DNA from: Rhodoferax sp.
GTDB lineage: Bacteria > Pseudomonadota > Gammaproteobacteria > Burkholderiales > Burkholderiaceae_C
Assembly: GCA_021731215.1 (NCBI GenBank)
Contig: JAKFXU010000227.1
Span: forward strand, 1 to 31,662
DNA: 31,662 nucleotides
Direction: 5' to 3'
Shown here: positions 16,452 to 23,602 of the stretch, one piece after another
How positions within the stretch are numbered: the first letter of the stretch is position 1
How the letters are laid out: each line of letters opens with the position of its first letter
Position numbers and translations under genes: made by a program
The notes under the pieces: model-generated
What the model was told of the DNA's origin: nothing
Databases searched by the model: none
The model's input: the letters and a program-made list of their open reading frames with translations, nothing else

Positions 16452-17771
16452 TTAGTGGAACTGCTCTTCTTCGGTCGAGCCGGTCAGCGCCGTCACGCTG
16501 GACTTGCCGCCTTGAATCACTGTGGTGACTTCGTCGAAATAACCGGTGCCCACTTCCTGCTGGTGCGAGACGAAGGTGTAGCCGCGGTCGCGCGCTGCGA
16601 ACTCGGGCTCTTGCACTTTCTCGACATAGGCCGTCATGCCGCGCGCCACATAGTCTTGCGCGAGGTCAAACATGTTGTACCACATGGAGTGAATGCCGGC
16701 CAAGGTAATGAACTGGTACTTGTAACCCATGGCGCCGAGCTCGCGCTGGAACTTGGCGATGGTGGCATCGTCCAGGTTTTTCTTCCAATTGAACGAAGGC
16801 GAGCAGTTGTAGGCCAGCATTTTGCCGGGGTGCTTGGCATGCACGGCATCGGCAAACTGCTTGGCAAATTCGAGGTCCGGCGTCCCGGTTTCGCACCACA
16901 CCAGATCCGCGTACTCGGCGTAAGCAATGGCGCGCGAGATGGCCTGCTCAATACCCTTTTTGGTTTTGTAGAAGCCCTCGGCGGTGCGCTCGCCGGTCAG
17001 GAACGGCTTGTCGTTTTCATCGTAATCACTGGTCAGCAGGTCGGCCGCTTCCGCGTCGGTACGGGCGATCACCAGGGTCGGCACGCCGCAGACGTCGGCT
17101 GCCATGCGGGCCGCAATCAGCTTTTGGCAGGCTTCAGCGGTAGGCACCAACACCTTGCCGCCCATGTGGCCGCATTTTTTGACTGAAGCCAATTGGTCCT
17201 CCCAATGCACGCCAGCGGCGCCAGCCTTGATCATGGCCTTCATCAGCTCAAACGCGTTCAGCACACCGCCAAAACCGGCTTCGGCATCGGCCACGATGGG
17301 CGCAAAATTGTCGATATAGCCTTTGTCGCCAGCATCAATGCCCTTGGAATGCTGAATTTCATCGGCGCGGCGGAAGGTGTTGTTGATGCGCTCGACCACG
17401 GTCGGCACCGAGTCCACTGGGTACAGCGACTGATCCGGGTACATGGACGCGTAAGAATTGTTATCGGCGGCCACTTGCCAGCCGGACAGGTAGATCGCCT
17501 TCACGCCCGCCTTGACTTGCTGCATGGCTTGGCCGCCGGTCAATGCGCCCAGGCAATTGACGTAAGGCTCGGTATTCACCAGATTCCAGAGCTTCTCAGC
17601 ACCGCGGCGAGCCAGGGTGTGCTCAATCGGGAACGAGCCGCGCAGGCGTACCACATCAGCCGCGCTGTAACCACGCTTGATGCCCTTCCAGCGCGGGTTG
17701 GTGGCCCAGTCTTTTTCCAGGGCGGCGATTTGTTGTTCGCGGCTCAATTGTTCGGTAATGGTTTGCGGCAT
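16452..17771 (-). CDS. aceA: Isocitrate lyase
   Basis: A 439-residue enzyme of the short bacterial type. It cleaves isocitrate to glyoxylate and succinate, the first step of the glyoxylate bypass, which allows growth on acetate and fatty acids. The catalytic signature KKCGHMGGK is present, along with [10 protein letters not shown] upstream and the substrate loop region CNCSPS-like ([12 protein letters not shown]). This separates it from methylisocitrate lyase, which is about 300 residues. The start ATG 17771 has AAGGAG 7 nt upstream and opens [14 protein letters not shown]; an in-frame GTG/other start further up to 17807 is not needed. It is monocistronic: a terminator follows, and a 434-bp upstream region shared with cdd contains two striking dyads. 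It fits functionally with the beta-oxidation genes at 21871-25702. Confidence 0.96.
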   Translation of the reverse strand: MPQTITEQLSREQQIAALEKDWATNPRWKGIKRGYSAADVVRLRGSFPIEHTLARRGAEKLWNLVNTEPYVNCLGALTGGQAMQQVKAGVKAIYLSGWQVAADNNSYASMYPDQSLYPVDSVPTVVERINNTFRRADEIQHSKGIDAGDKGYIDNFAPIVADAEAGFGGVLNAFELMKAMIKAGAAGVHWEDQLASVKKCGHMGGKVLVPTAEACQKLIAARMAADVCGVPTLVIARTDAEAADLLTSDYDENDKPFLTGERTAEGFYKTKKGIEQAISRAIAYAEYADLVWCETGTPDLEFAKQFADAVHAKHPGKMLAYNCSPSFNWKKNLDDATIAKFQRELGAMGYKYQFITLAGIHSMWYNMFDLAQDYVARGMTAYVEKVQEPEFAARDRGYTFVSHQQEVGTGYFDEVTTVIQGGKSSVTALTGSTEEEQFH

Positions 17772-17845
17772 GAGATCACTCCTTCGGTTAGTTAAAACAG
17801 TCTGCACCGCTTGCTGTACAAGTCCGGCGCCTAGGAAGTAATTCT

Positions 17846-17894
17846 ATGTCTTCTATAAGACTTATTATCAATCTTATGTCTTATAGAAGACTTA
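17846..17894 (-). promoter_or_regulatory. Paired operator-like dyads upstream of aceA
   Basis: GTCTTCTATAAGAC at 17848-17861 and GTCTTATAGAAGAC at 17878-17891 are perfect reverse complements of each other, each nearly palindromic, and their flanks (ATG-side AT and TTA) also repeat directly, giving 17 of 19 matching in direct orientation. Centre-to-centre spacing is 30 bp, about three helical turns, as expected for two dimers on one face. The proximal site lies between a possible -35 (TTGATA) and -10 (TAGAAT) on the minus strand, 75-125 bp before the start codon, suggesting repression. The regulator is not identified and is not encoded beside it. The intergenic stretch 17772-18205 otherwise holds the dyad at 17995-18030 and no gene that I can support. 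Confidence 0.65.
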
Positions 17895-17994
17895 ATTTAA
17901 GTTGAATAAAATCAACGACTTAGACACAATGATTCGCATTGCAAAAAACATTATTTCATGTTGAGAAAAAATGACGCGTTGCATCAATTTTATT

Positions 17995-18030
17995 TTCCGT
18001 AATATGAAACAATATTTTCACATTACGGAA
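17995..18030. promoter_or_regulatory. 36-bp two-tier dyad in the aceA-cdd intergenic region
   Basis: The outer arms TTCCGTAAT (17995-18003) and ATTACGGAA (18022-18030) are perfect, as are the inner arms TGAAA (18005-18009) and TTTCA (18016-18020); one mismatched pair separates the tiers and CAATAT is the centre. There is no T-run, so a protein-binding site is more likely than a terminator. It lies 224 bp from the aceA start and 176 bp from the cdd start, so it could serve either. Confidence 0.55.
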
Positions 18031-18205
18031 GCAGCCGCGAAATCTTTCTGCCACACTTCAAAACACGTCGCCGTTGCGTTGCAACACCTATAGAGGAAAC
18101 CAAGCGGTCAACTGAGGAATCCAGGTTGAATGTGCAACGGCACTGATTAACGGGCAGAGGGCTGTTAAATATCAGGCCGTCACGGGGCGTGTTATTGTGA
18201 CCCAC

Positions 18206-18631
18206 ATGACACCGTTCTTGCTCACTGAGGTCTTGCAGCAAGCCATGCTGCAAGCCGCCCGCACTGCCCGGCTCAAGGCCTATGCCCCCTATTCCAGATT
18301 TCAGGTCGGCGCGGCTGTGCTCGATCAGCAGGGCCGCATTCACGCCGGCTGCAACGTGGAAAATGCGGCCTACCCCGAGGGCGTGTGCGCCGAGGCGGGC
18401 GCGCTGAGCGCCATGGTGCTGACGGGCAGCCTGCGTGTGCGTGCCATGCTGGTGGTGGGCACGGGTGGCGCCTGGGTCACGCCCTGCGGCGGGTGCCGCC
18501 AGAAGTTGCGCGAGTTTGGCGCGCCGGACACCCCGGTTATCACGGCCAATGAGACCGCAATGGGGCCACGCTATACGCTGGCACAACTGCTGCCCGAGAG
18601 TTTCGGACCGGAACATTTGAAGACACCATGA
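18206..18631 (+). CDS. cdd: Cytidine deaminase
   Basis: A 141-residue homotetrameric-type enzyme that deaminates cytidine and deoxycytidine to uridine and deoxyuridine. Residues numbered from ATG 18206: substrate loop NVEN at 50-53, CAEAGAL at 61-67 (zinc ligand Cys61, catalytic Glu63), PCGGCRQ at 93-99 (zinc ligands Cys94 and Cys97). GTG 18197 is an alternative start three codons earlier; neither has a clear ribosome binding site, so the exact N-terminus is uncertain. It is the first gene of a nucleoside salvage operon: its stop overlaps the punA ATG (ATGA, 18628-18631). It is divergent from aceA across a 434-bp regulatory region. Confidence 0.94.
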   Translation: MTPFLLTEVLQQAMLQAARTARLKAYAPYSRFQVGAAVLDQQGRIHAGCNVENAAYPEGVCAEAGALSAMVLTGSLRVRAMLVVGTGGAWVTPCGGCRQKLREFGAPDTPVITANETAMGPRYTLAQLLPESFGPEHLKTP

Positions 18632-19442
18632 ACCACTTGGCTGCCTTGCGCACCATTGCACTTCGGGCGCCATCGGCCCGGCCCCGCATCGCCGTCTTGT
18701 TGGGCTCTGGCTGGGGCGACCTGACCGGGCATGTTCAGGACGCTGTTTGCATCCCTTATGCTGAACTCGAAGGCTTCCCGCAGGCCACAGTGGCATGCTG
18801 TGGCTGGGTCGCATCGGGGCCAACCCGGTTGCGGTGCTGAGCGGGCGCCAGCACGGCTATCAAAGCGGCGCGGTCGATGGCATGAAGCTGCCGCTGAGGG
18901 TGCTCAAGGAGTTGGGCTGCGCCGTGCTGGTGCAAACCAACGCGGCCGGCAGCCTGCGGCTCGACCTGCCGGCGCAAAGCCTGATGCTGTTGAGCGACCA
19001 CATCAATGTGGCACAACGCTCGCCGCTGGTGGGCGAAGGCGGATCCGAGCGCTTCGTCAGCATGGTGGACGCCTACGACCCGGCGCTGCGCGCGCAGGCG
19101 CGCGAGATCGCCGCCCGACGCGGCATCACCCTGTATCAAGGTGTCTACGCCTGGGCCTTCGGCCCGCAGTTTGAAACCCCGGCCGAGATCCGCATGTTCA
19201 GGCAGCTCGGCGCCGATGCGGTGGGCATGAGTACCGTGCCCGAAACCATTCTGGCGCGCCGCGCCAGCCTGCGCGTGCTGGCCCTGTCGCTCATCACCAA
19301 CATGGGCGCCGGCCTGTCAAACGAGCACTTGAGTCATGCCCACACCCTGTCACAGGCGCAGGCGGTCAGCGCCGTGGCCAGTGGCTTGCTGGCCGACATA
19401 ATTGGCAACATTGACGCACTCCCGCAGTATCCAACAGCATGA
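18628..19442 (+). pseudogene. punA: Purine nucleoside phosphorylase, frameshifted by an apparent 13-nt deletion
   Basis: The gene begins in frame at 18628 (MNHLAALRTIAL, then VLLGSGWGDL and the PNP-like IPYAELEGFPQATVA) and continues from 18795 in another frame (MLWLGRIGANPVAVLSGRQH, then VQTNAAGSLR, the AFGPQFETPAEIRM purine-site region and GMSTVPE). Between the two parts the family has a GHAG-type segment carrying the phosphate-binding histidine; here it is missing. A loss of 13 nt, from GCA-GGN-CAT-GCN-GGN-ATG, restores a single reading frame of about 275 residues, the normal trimeric PNP length, and removes exactly those residues. The rest looks undamaged, so the lesion is recent or is a sequencing/assembly error. 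Normal function: phosphorolysis of inosine and guanosine (deoxy forms too). The second part could start at ATG 18795 but would lack the N-terminal phosphate loop. It overlaps cdd and deoC by ATGA junctions. Confidence 0.85.
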
Positions 19443-20275
19443 ATCTTTCACCGCCCGCCACTGGGCTCACCGAACAAACAACCGACTGGCCGAGCGACCT
19501 GCCCGCCAGCGCCCGGCTGGCCCTGTCCTGCCTGGACCTGATCAGTCTGAACAAGGAGGACAGCGAGACCGACATCTGGCGCCTGTGCCAGCGGGCTCAA
19601 AGTCCTTTAGGACCAGTGGCTGCGGTTTGCGTCTGGCCGCACCTGGCGGCGTTCGCACGCAAGCAGTTGCCCGCGCACATCGCCGTGGCAGCGGTGGCCA
19701 ACTTCCCCGACGGCAGCGCTGACCTGCAGCGCGCCGTGCGCGATGCCGGCGCCATTGTGCAAAGCGGCGCCCAGGAGGTGGACCTGGTCTTGCCCTATGC
19801 GCATTTGCGCGCCGGTGATGAACGAGCGTTGGCTTTGCTGCTCGACGCCGTGCGCAAAGCCTGTCCCGGCCTGCTGCTGAAGATTATTCTGGAAACCGGT
19901 GAACTCAAGAGCACGGCGCTGATTGAACGCGCATGCCGTCTTAGCCTTGAGGCCGGGGCCGACTTCCTCAAGACCAGTACCGGCAAGACGCCCGTCAGTG
20001 CCACGCCGCAGGCGGCCCGCATCATGCTCGCTGCCATCGCCTCCAGCCCAGCGGCCGCGAACCGGGTCGGGTTCAAAGTCTCCGGCGGCATTCGCACGGT
20101 GCAGGAGGCCGCCAGCTATATCGCGCTGTGCAGCGAGTATCTGGGTCCCCAGGCGCTCAACGCCCGGCGTTTTCGCATTGGCGCCAGCAGTTTGCTGAGC
20201 GACATCCGAGCCCTGCAGGGTGGCCGGGCGCCGCCCGCGGCCATGGTCCCGGCAAGGCCGGCCGGCGCTTACTGA
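19439..20275 (+). CDS. deoC: Deoxyribose-phosphate aldolase
   Basis: A 278-residue class I aldolase that splits 2-deoxyribose-5-phosphate into glyceraldehyde-3-phosphate and acetaldehyde. The Schiff-base lysine is Lys178 in DFLKTSTGK, the second essential lysine is Lys213 in GFKVSGGIR, and the catalytic aspartate is Asp115 in EVDLVLPYAHL. The family motif VAAVANFPDG is at 83-92. The N-terminus is about 20 residues longer than in E. coli, and the C-terminal tail after residue 255 is low-complexity and Ala/Pro-rich. It starts inside the last codon of punA (ATGA at 19439-19442) and is followed by deoA after 8 bp, so all four salvage genes should be on one mRNA. Confidence 0.95.
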   Translation: MNLSPPATGLTEQTTDWPSDLPASARLALSCLDLISLNKEDSETDIWRLCQRAQSPLGPVAAVCVWPHLAAFARKQLPAHIAVAAVANFPDGSADLQRAVRDAGAIVQSGAQEVDLVLPYAHLRAGDERALALLLDAVRKACPGLLLKIILETGELKSTALIERACRLSLEAGADFLKTSTGKTPVSATPQAARIMLAAIASSPAAANRVGFKVSGGIRTVQEAASYIALCSEYLGPQALNARRFRIGASSLLSDIRALQGGRAPPAAMVPARPAGAY

Positions 20276-20283
20276 GCCAAGCC

Positions 20284-21603
20284 ATGCTGGCCCAGGAGAT
20301 CATTCGCCGCAAGCGTGACGGCCAGCGCCTGCAGCGAGCTCATATCGATGCCTTCGTGCGCGGCCTGGTCGATGGCTCGTGGAGCGAAGGGCAAGCCGCC
20401 GCCATGGCGATGGCCATGTTCCTCAACGGAATGAGCAGTGGCGAAACGGTGGAGCTGACGCAAGCCATGACGCGTTCCGGCCTGGTGCTGGATTGGGCCA
20501 GTGCCAAGCTGAGCGGCCCGATTCTGGACAAGCATTCCACCGGCGGTGTGGGCGACAAAGTGAGCCTGATGCTGGCCCCGATTGTGGCGGCCTGCGGCGG
20601 CTTTGTGCCCATGATCTCGGGCCGTGGCCTGGGCCACACCGGGGGCACGCTGGACAAGTTGGATAGCATCCCCGGCTACCAAAGCAGCCCGGACATTGCG
20701 CGTCTGCGCCAGGCGCTGCAGAGCGCCGGCTGCGCCATCATCGGCCAGACGGCGGAACTGGCGCCGGCCGACCGGCGCCTCTACGCGATCCGGGATGTCA
20801 CGGCCACGGTCGAGTCGGTGGCCCTCATCACCGCCAGCATTCTGTCCAAGAAACTGGCCGCCGGCCTGCAGGGCCTGGTGATGGATGTCAAGACCGGCAA
20901 CGGGGCCTTTGCCGCCACACCAAGCATGGCAATGGAACTGGCGCAATCGTTGGTGACGGTGGCCAACGGCGCCGGACTGCCGGCCCGGGCCTGCATCACC
21001 GACATGAACCAGGTGCTGGGCGACTGCTGCGGCAACGCCGTGGAGGTGCGTGAGGCGGTGCAATTTCTGCAGGGCCAACGCCGTGAACCCCGTCTGCTGG
21101 AAGTGACCCGGGTGTTGAGCGCCGAGTTGCTTGTCATGGGCGGTTTGGCGTCGAATCAGGCCCAGGCCTTGCAGCAGGTCGACAGGGCGCTCGACAGCGG
21201 TGCCGCGCTGGAACACTTCGCCCGCATGGTGGCGGCCCTGGGCGGTCCGACCGACTTCGTCGAGCGCTGCCATCACTACTTGCCCAGCGCACCGGTCCAA
21301 CTGGAAATACTGGCGCCGCACAGCGGCTGGGTGGCTGGCATGGCGACGCGGGACATTGGTCTGCTGATCATCGAACTCGGCGGCGGCCGGCGCCAGGCCA
21401 CGGACACAGTCGATGCGCGCGTCGGGTTCAGCCAGTTTGTTCAAGTCGGCCTGCACGTGCAGGCGGGCGACCGGCTCGCCGTGGTGCATGCCGCGGATGC
21501 CAGCGCCGCGGAAAACGCCCGCCAGGCACTGTTGCCACTGATTGAGTTTGCCGAGCAGGCGCCGGCCGGCACAGCCGTGCTCATCACGCGCGTACCGATC
21601 TGA
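20284..21603 (+). CDS. deoA: Thymidine phosphorylase
   Basis: A 439-residue enzyme, matching E. coli DeoA in length. It phosphorolyses thymidine (and deoxyuridine from the cdd product) to base and deoxyribose-1-phosphate. The phosphate loop DKHSTGGVGDK is at 82-92 and the pyrimidine phosphorylase signature SGRGLGHTGGTLDKLDSI is at 112-129; VMDVKTGNGAF follows at 199-209. The C-terminal alpha/beta domain ends in a PYNP_C-like segment (DARVGFSQFVQVGLHVQAGD). ATG 20284 was chosen because the reading frame upstream overlaps deoC. No phosphopentomutase gene (deoB) is seen here, so conversion of deoxyribose-1-phosphate to the deoC substrate must be encoded elsewhere. Confidence 0.95.
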   Translation: MLAQEIIRRKRDGQRLQRAHIDAFVRGLVDGSWSEGQAAAMAMAMFLNGMSSGETVELTQAMTRSGLVLDWASAKLSGPILDKHSTGGVGDKVSLMLAPIVAACGGFVPMISGRGLGHTGGTLDKLDSIPGYQSSPDIARLRQALQSAGCAIIGQTAELAPADRRLYAIRDVTATVESVALITASILSKKLAAGLQGLVMDVKTGNGAFAATPSMAMELAQSLVTVANGAGLPARACITDMNQVLGDCCGNAVEVREAVQFLQGQRREPRLLEVTRVLSAELLVMGGLASNQAQALQQVDRALDSGAALEHFARMVAALGGPTDFVERCHHYLPSAPVQLEILAPHSGWVAGMATRDIGLLIIELGGGRRQATDTVDARVGFSQFVQVGLHVQAGDRLAVVHAADASAAENARQALLPLIEFAEQAPAGTAVLITRVPI

Positions 21604-21618
21604 GAACCGGCATCCCGA

Positions 21619-21690
21619 TCAGTAGACGCCCTGCGCAGCTATGGCGTTGGCGACCTTGACCAAGCCAGCCATGTTTGCAATACAGCCATA
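21619..21690 (-). pseudogene. gdhA: 3' remnant resembling glutamate dehydrogenase C-terminus
   Basis: Read on the minus strand, the last codons before TGA 21621-21619 give IANMAGLVKVANAIAAQGVY and stop. This aligns with the conserved end of NADP-type glutamate dehydrogenases (GANIAGFVKVADAMLAQGV) at about 14 of 20 positions. The frame is closed by a stop at 21709-21711, so nothing of the catalytic part remains. It is a decayed fragment, next to another gene fragment. Confidence 0.55.
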
Positions 21691-21724
21691 ACGCTGCTTT
21701 GTGGAAACTCAAGCAATCCATATT

Positions 21725-21807
21725 GATCGGCAAAGCGCGCGCTGGTTCAACGCCTGCGCGTCAAGCCACTGGTACAGCAGGAAATCAAGCGTGGAACGCA
21801 GACTCAT
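21725..21807 (-). pseudogene. 5' remnant of an acyl-CoA dehydrogenase gene
   Basis: The minus strand has a proper gene start: GAGG, then ATG 21807, then MSLRSTLDFLLYQWLDAQAL and NQRA, the characteristic N-terminus of a betaproteobacterial acyl-CoA dehydrogenase family. A 2-nt loss then shifts the frame (RFADQ continues in the next frame) and the homology ends, giving way to the gdhA-like fragment. The parent gene would be about 600 residues and would fit at the end of the thioesterase/thiolase/FadB-like operon. The region 21808-21870 before the thioesterase holds only a weak dyad (21843-21858) and no gene. Confidence 0.6.
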
Positions 21808-21870
21808 GAACGCCTCGCAGAAAATGGCAGGAAGGGACGGCAACCGGCAACTGCCGGTGGCAGGACCGGG

Positions 21871-22320
21871 TTAGGGCCTGGCAGAACCCGATGGCAAGAC
21901 GGTGATCGTGCCCTGGGCGACCGCGCACAGCTTTTCCTGGCCATTTTCGACGACAAACACGTCGCAACGACAGACCGCCTGGGTTTTGCCGGTATGCACA
22001 GCGTGGGCACGCGCAATCAGACGCTCACCCACAGCCGGGCGCACATAGTTGATCTTGAACTCGGAGGTGACCACCGGCAGGCCCAAGGCGGTGCCGCCCG
22101 CGTAGGTCAGTGCATTGTCAGCCGCATAACTCACCACGCCGCCATGCACAAAGCCGTGCTGCTGGCGAATCTTGTCGCTCACCGGCACATGGAGCTCGCA
22201 CTGCCCGGGCGCCAGACCATGCAGCTCGGCACCGATCAGCACGCTGAAAGGTTGGGAGGCCAGCACCTCCCGGCCCATGGCGAGGAAGGTTTCAGGGGAT
22301 GCGTTGCTGGTCTTGTCCAT
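21871..22320 (-). CDS. PaaI-family hotdog thioesterase
   Basis: A 149-residue single hotdog domain. The conserved active-site loop reads QQHGFVHGGVVSYAADNALT, in which HGG and the following Asp are the catalytic and substrate-binding residues of PaaI-type acyl-CoA thioesterases; TSEFKINYVRPAVGERL forms the central strands. It should hydrolyse a short or medium, possibly aromatic, acyl-CoA, freeing CoA during acid breakdown. AGGA stands 7 nt before the ATG. It follows the thiolase gene after an 80-bp gap that holds repeat R2 copy 2, and is in the same direction, so it probably belongs to the same operon. Confidence 0.9.
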   Translation of the reverse strand: MDKTSNASPETFLAMGREVLASQPFSVLIGAELHGLAPGQCELHVPVSDKIRQQHGFVHGGVVSYAADNALTYAGGTALGLPVVTSEFKINYVRPAVGERLIARAHAVHTGKTQAVCRCDVFVVENGQEKLCAVAQGTITVLPSGSARP

Positions 22321-22344
22321 GGTTTTTCCTGTGACGAAACTTAT

Positions 22345-22398
22345 TCAGTTGAGGACAGAGCTGGCTCGCGCAGCAACGCTGCAGTCTGTCCCGCAAGG
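22345..22398. repeat. Dispersed intergenic repeat, family R2, copy 2 (long hairpin form)
   Basis: The first 25 bases are identical to 16332-16356. The rest forms a two-tier hairpin: GGACAGA (22353-22359) with TCTGTCC (22385-22391), and inside it GCAGC (22370-22374) with GCTGC (22378-22382) around an AAC loop. It ends CGCAAGG. Copy 1 looks like this element with one arm of the hairpin deleted. It lies 24 bp upstream of the thioesterase start. Confidence 0.75.
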
Positions 22399-22400
22399 CT

Positions 22401-23576
22401 TCAGAGCACTTCGAAAATACCTGCCGCCCCCATGCCGCCGCCAATGCACATGGTGACGCAGACCCGTTTGGCACCGCGGCGCTTGCCTTCGATCAGGGCG
22501 TGGCCGGTCAGGCGCTGGCCGCTCACGCCATAGGGGTGGCCGACCGCAATGGCGCCGCCATTGACGTTCAGGCGCTCGCCGGGGATACCGAGCTGGTCGC
22601 GGCAGTAAATCACCTGCACGGCAAAGGCTTCGTTGAGTTCCCACAGGTCGATGTCGCTGAGCTTGAGACCCAGGCGCGCCAGCACCTGCGGGATCGCAAA
22701 CACGGGACCAATCCCCATCTCGTCGGGTTCGCAGCCGGCCACCGCAAAGCCGAGAAAGCGGCCCAGCGGTTTCAGGCCTTTCTTCTCGGCCAGCGTTTCG
22801 TTCATCACCACCACGGCGCCACCGCCGTCGGAGAACTGGCTGGCATTGCCGGCCGTGATCAGACCGCCTGGCACGGCGGAACGCAGGCCGCTGATGCCTT
22901 CCTTGGTGGTGCCCTCGCGAATGCCTTCGTCCTGGCTGACCGTCACTTTTTTGGTGCTCAAGCCCATGAGCTTGTCCGCGACGCCCATGGTGACCGTGAT
23001 CGGAGCGATCTCGTCCTTGAACAGGCCCCCCGCCAGCGCCGCGCTGGCGCGCTGCTGGCTGGCGGCGCCGTACTCGTCCATGGCTTCGCGGCTGATGCCG
23101 TAGCGCTTGGCCACGTTCTCCGCGGTTTGCAGCATGTTCCAGTAAAGCTCGGGCTTGTTCTTGACCAGCCAGGGGTCGGCCAGCATGTGCTGGTTCATTT
23201 CCTGCTGCACACAGGAGATGCTTTCCACGCCGCCGGCCACGTAGATATCGCCCTCGCCGGCCATCACGCGCTGCGAGGCCAGGGCAATGGTTTGCAGACC
23301 GGATGAGCAAAAGCGGTTGACCGTCATGCCCGACACGGTCACCGGGCAGCCCGCGCGCAGCGCGATCTGGCGTGCAATATTGGCACCGGTGGCGCCTTCC
23401 GGCGTGGCGCAGCCCATGATGACGTCATCGACCTCGGCGGCTTCAATGCCGGCGCGGGAGATGGCATGTTCGACCGCATGGCCGCCCAGGGTGGCGCCGT
23501 GCGTCAGGTTGAAGGAACCCTTCCAGCTCTTGGCGAGCGGCGTGCGGGCGGTGGAAACGATTACAGCGGAAGTCAT
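22401..23576 (-). CDS. Acetyl-CoA acyltransferase (thiolase)
   Basis: A 391-residue thiolase of normal length. Catalytic residues: nucleophile Cys90 in [11 protein letters not shown], His347 in [14 protein letters not shown] and general base Cys377 in [14 protein letters not shown]. It completes beta-oxidation by cleaving 3-ketoacyl-CoA with CoA into acetyl-CoA and a shortened acyl-CoA. The sequence does not decide between degradative thiolase and acetoacetyl-CoA thiolase; the neighbour gene (FadB-like) favours degradation. It starts 26 bp after the FadB-like gene with GAGAG upstream of the ATG. Confidence 0.95.
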   Translation of the reverse strand: MTSAVIVSTARTPLAKSWKGSFNLTHGATLGGHAVEHAISRAGIEAAEVDDVIMGCATPEGATGANIARQIALRAGCPVTVSGMTVNRFCSSGLQTIALASQRVMAGEGDIYVAGGVESISCVQQEMNQHMLADPWLVKNKPELYWNMLQTAENVAKRYGISREAMDEYGAASQQRASAALAGGLFKDEIAPITVTMGVADKLMGLSTKKVTVSQDEGIREGTTKEGISGLRSAVPGGLITAGNASQFSDGGGAVVVMNETLAEKKGLKPLGRFLGFAVAGCEPDEMGIGPVFAIPQVLARLGLKLSDIDLWELNEAFAVQVIYCRDQLGIPGERLNVNGGAIAVGHPYGVSGQRLTGHALIEGKRRGAKRVCVTMCIGGGMGAAGIFEVL

Positions 23577-23602
23577 GGTGATTTACTCTCGGATGTCGGT
23601 GT

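Noticed and set aside
21785..22016. Short minus-strand frames of 60-70 codons overlapping the thioesterase end
   Set aside because: Arg/Pro/Ser-rich, out of frame with the thioesterase, no start signal; explained as shadow frames.
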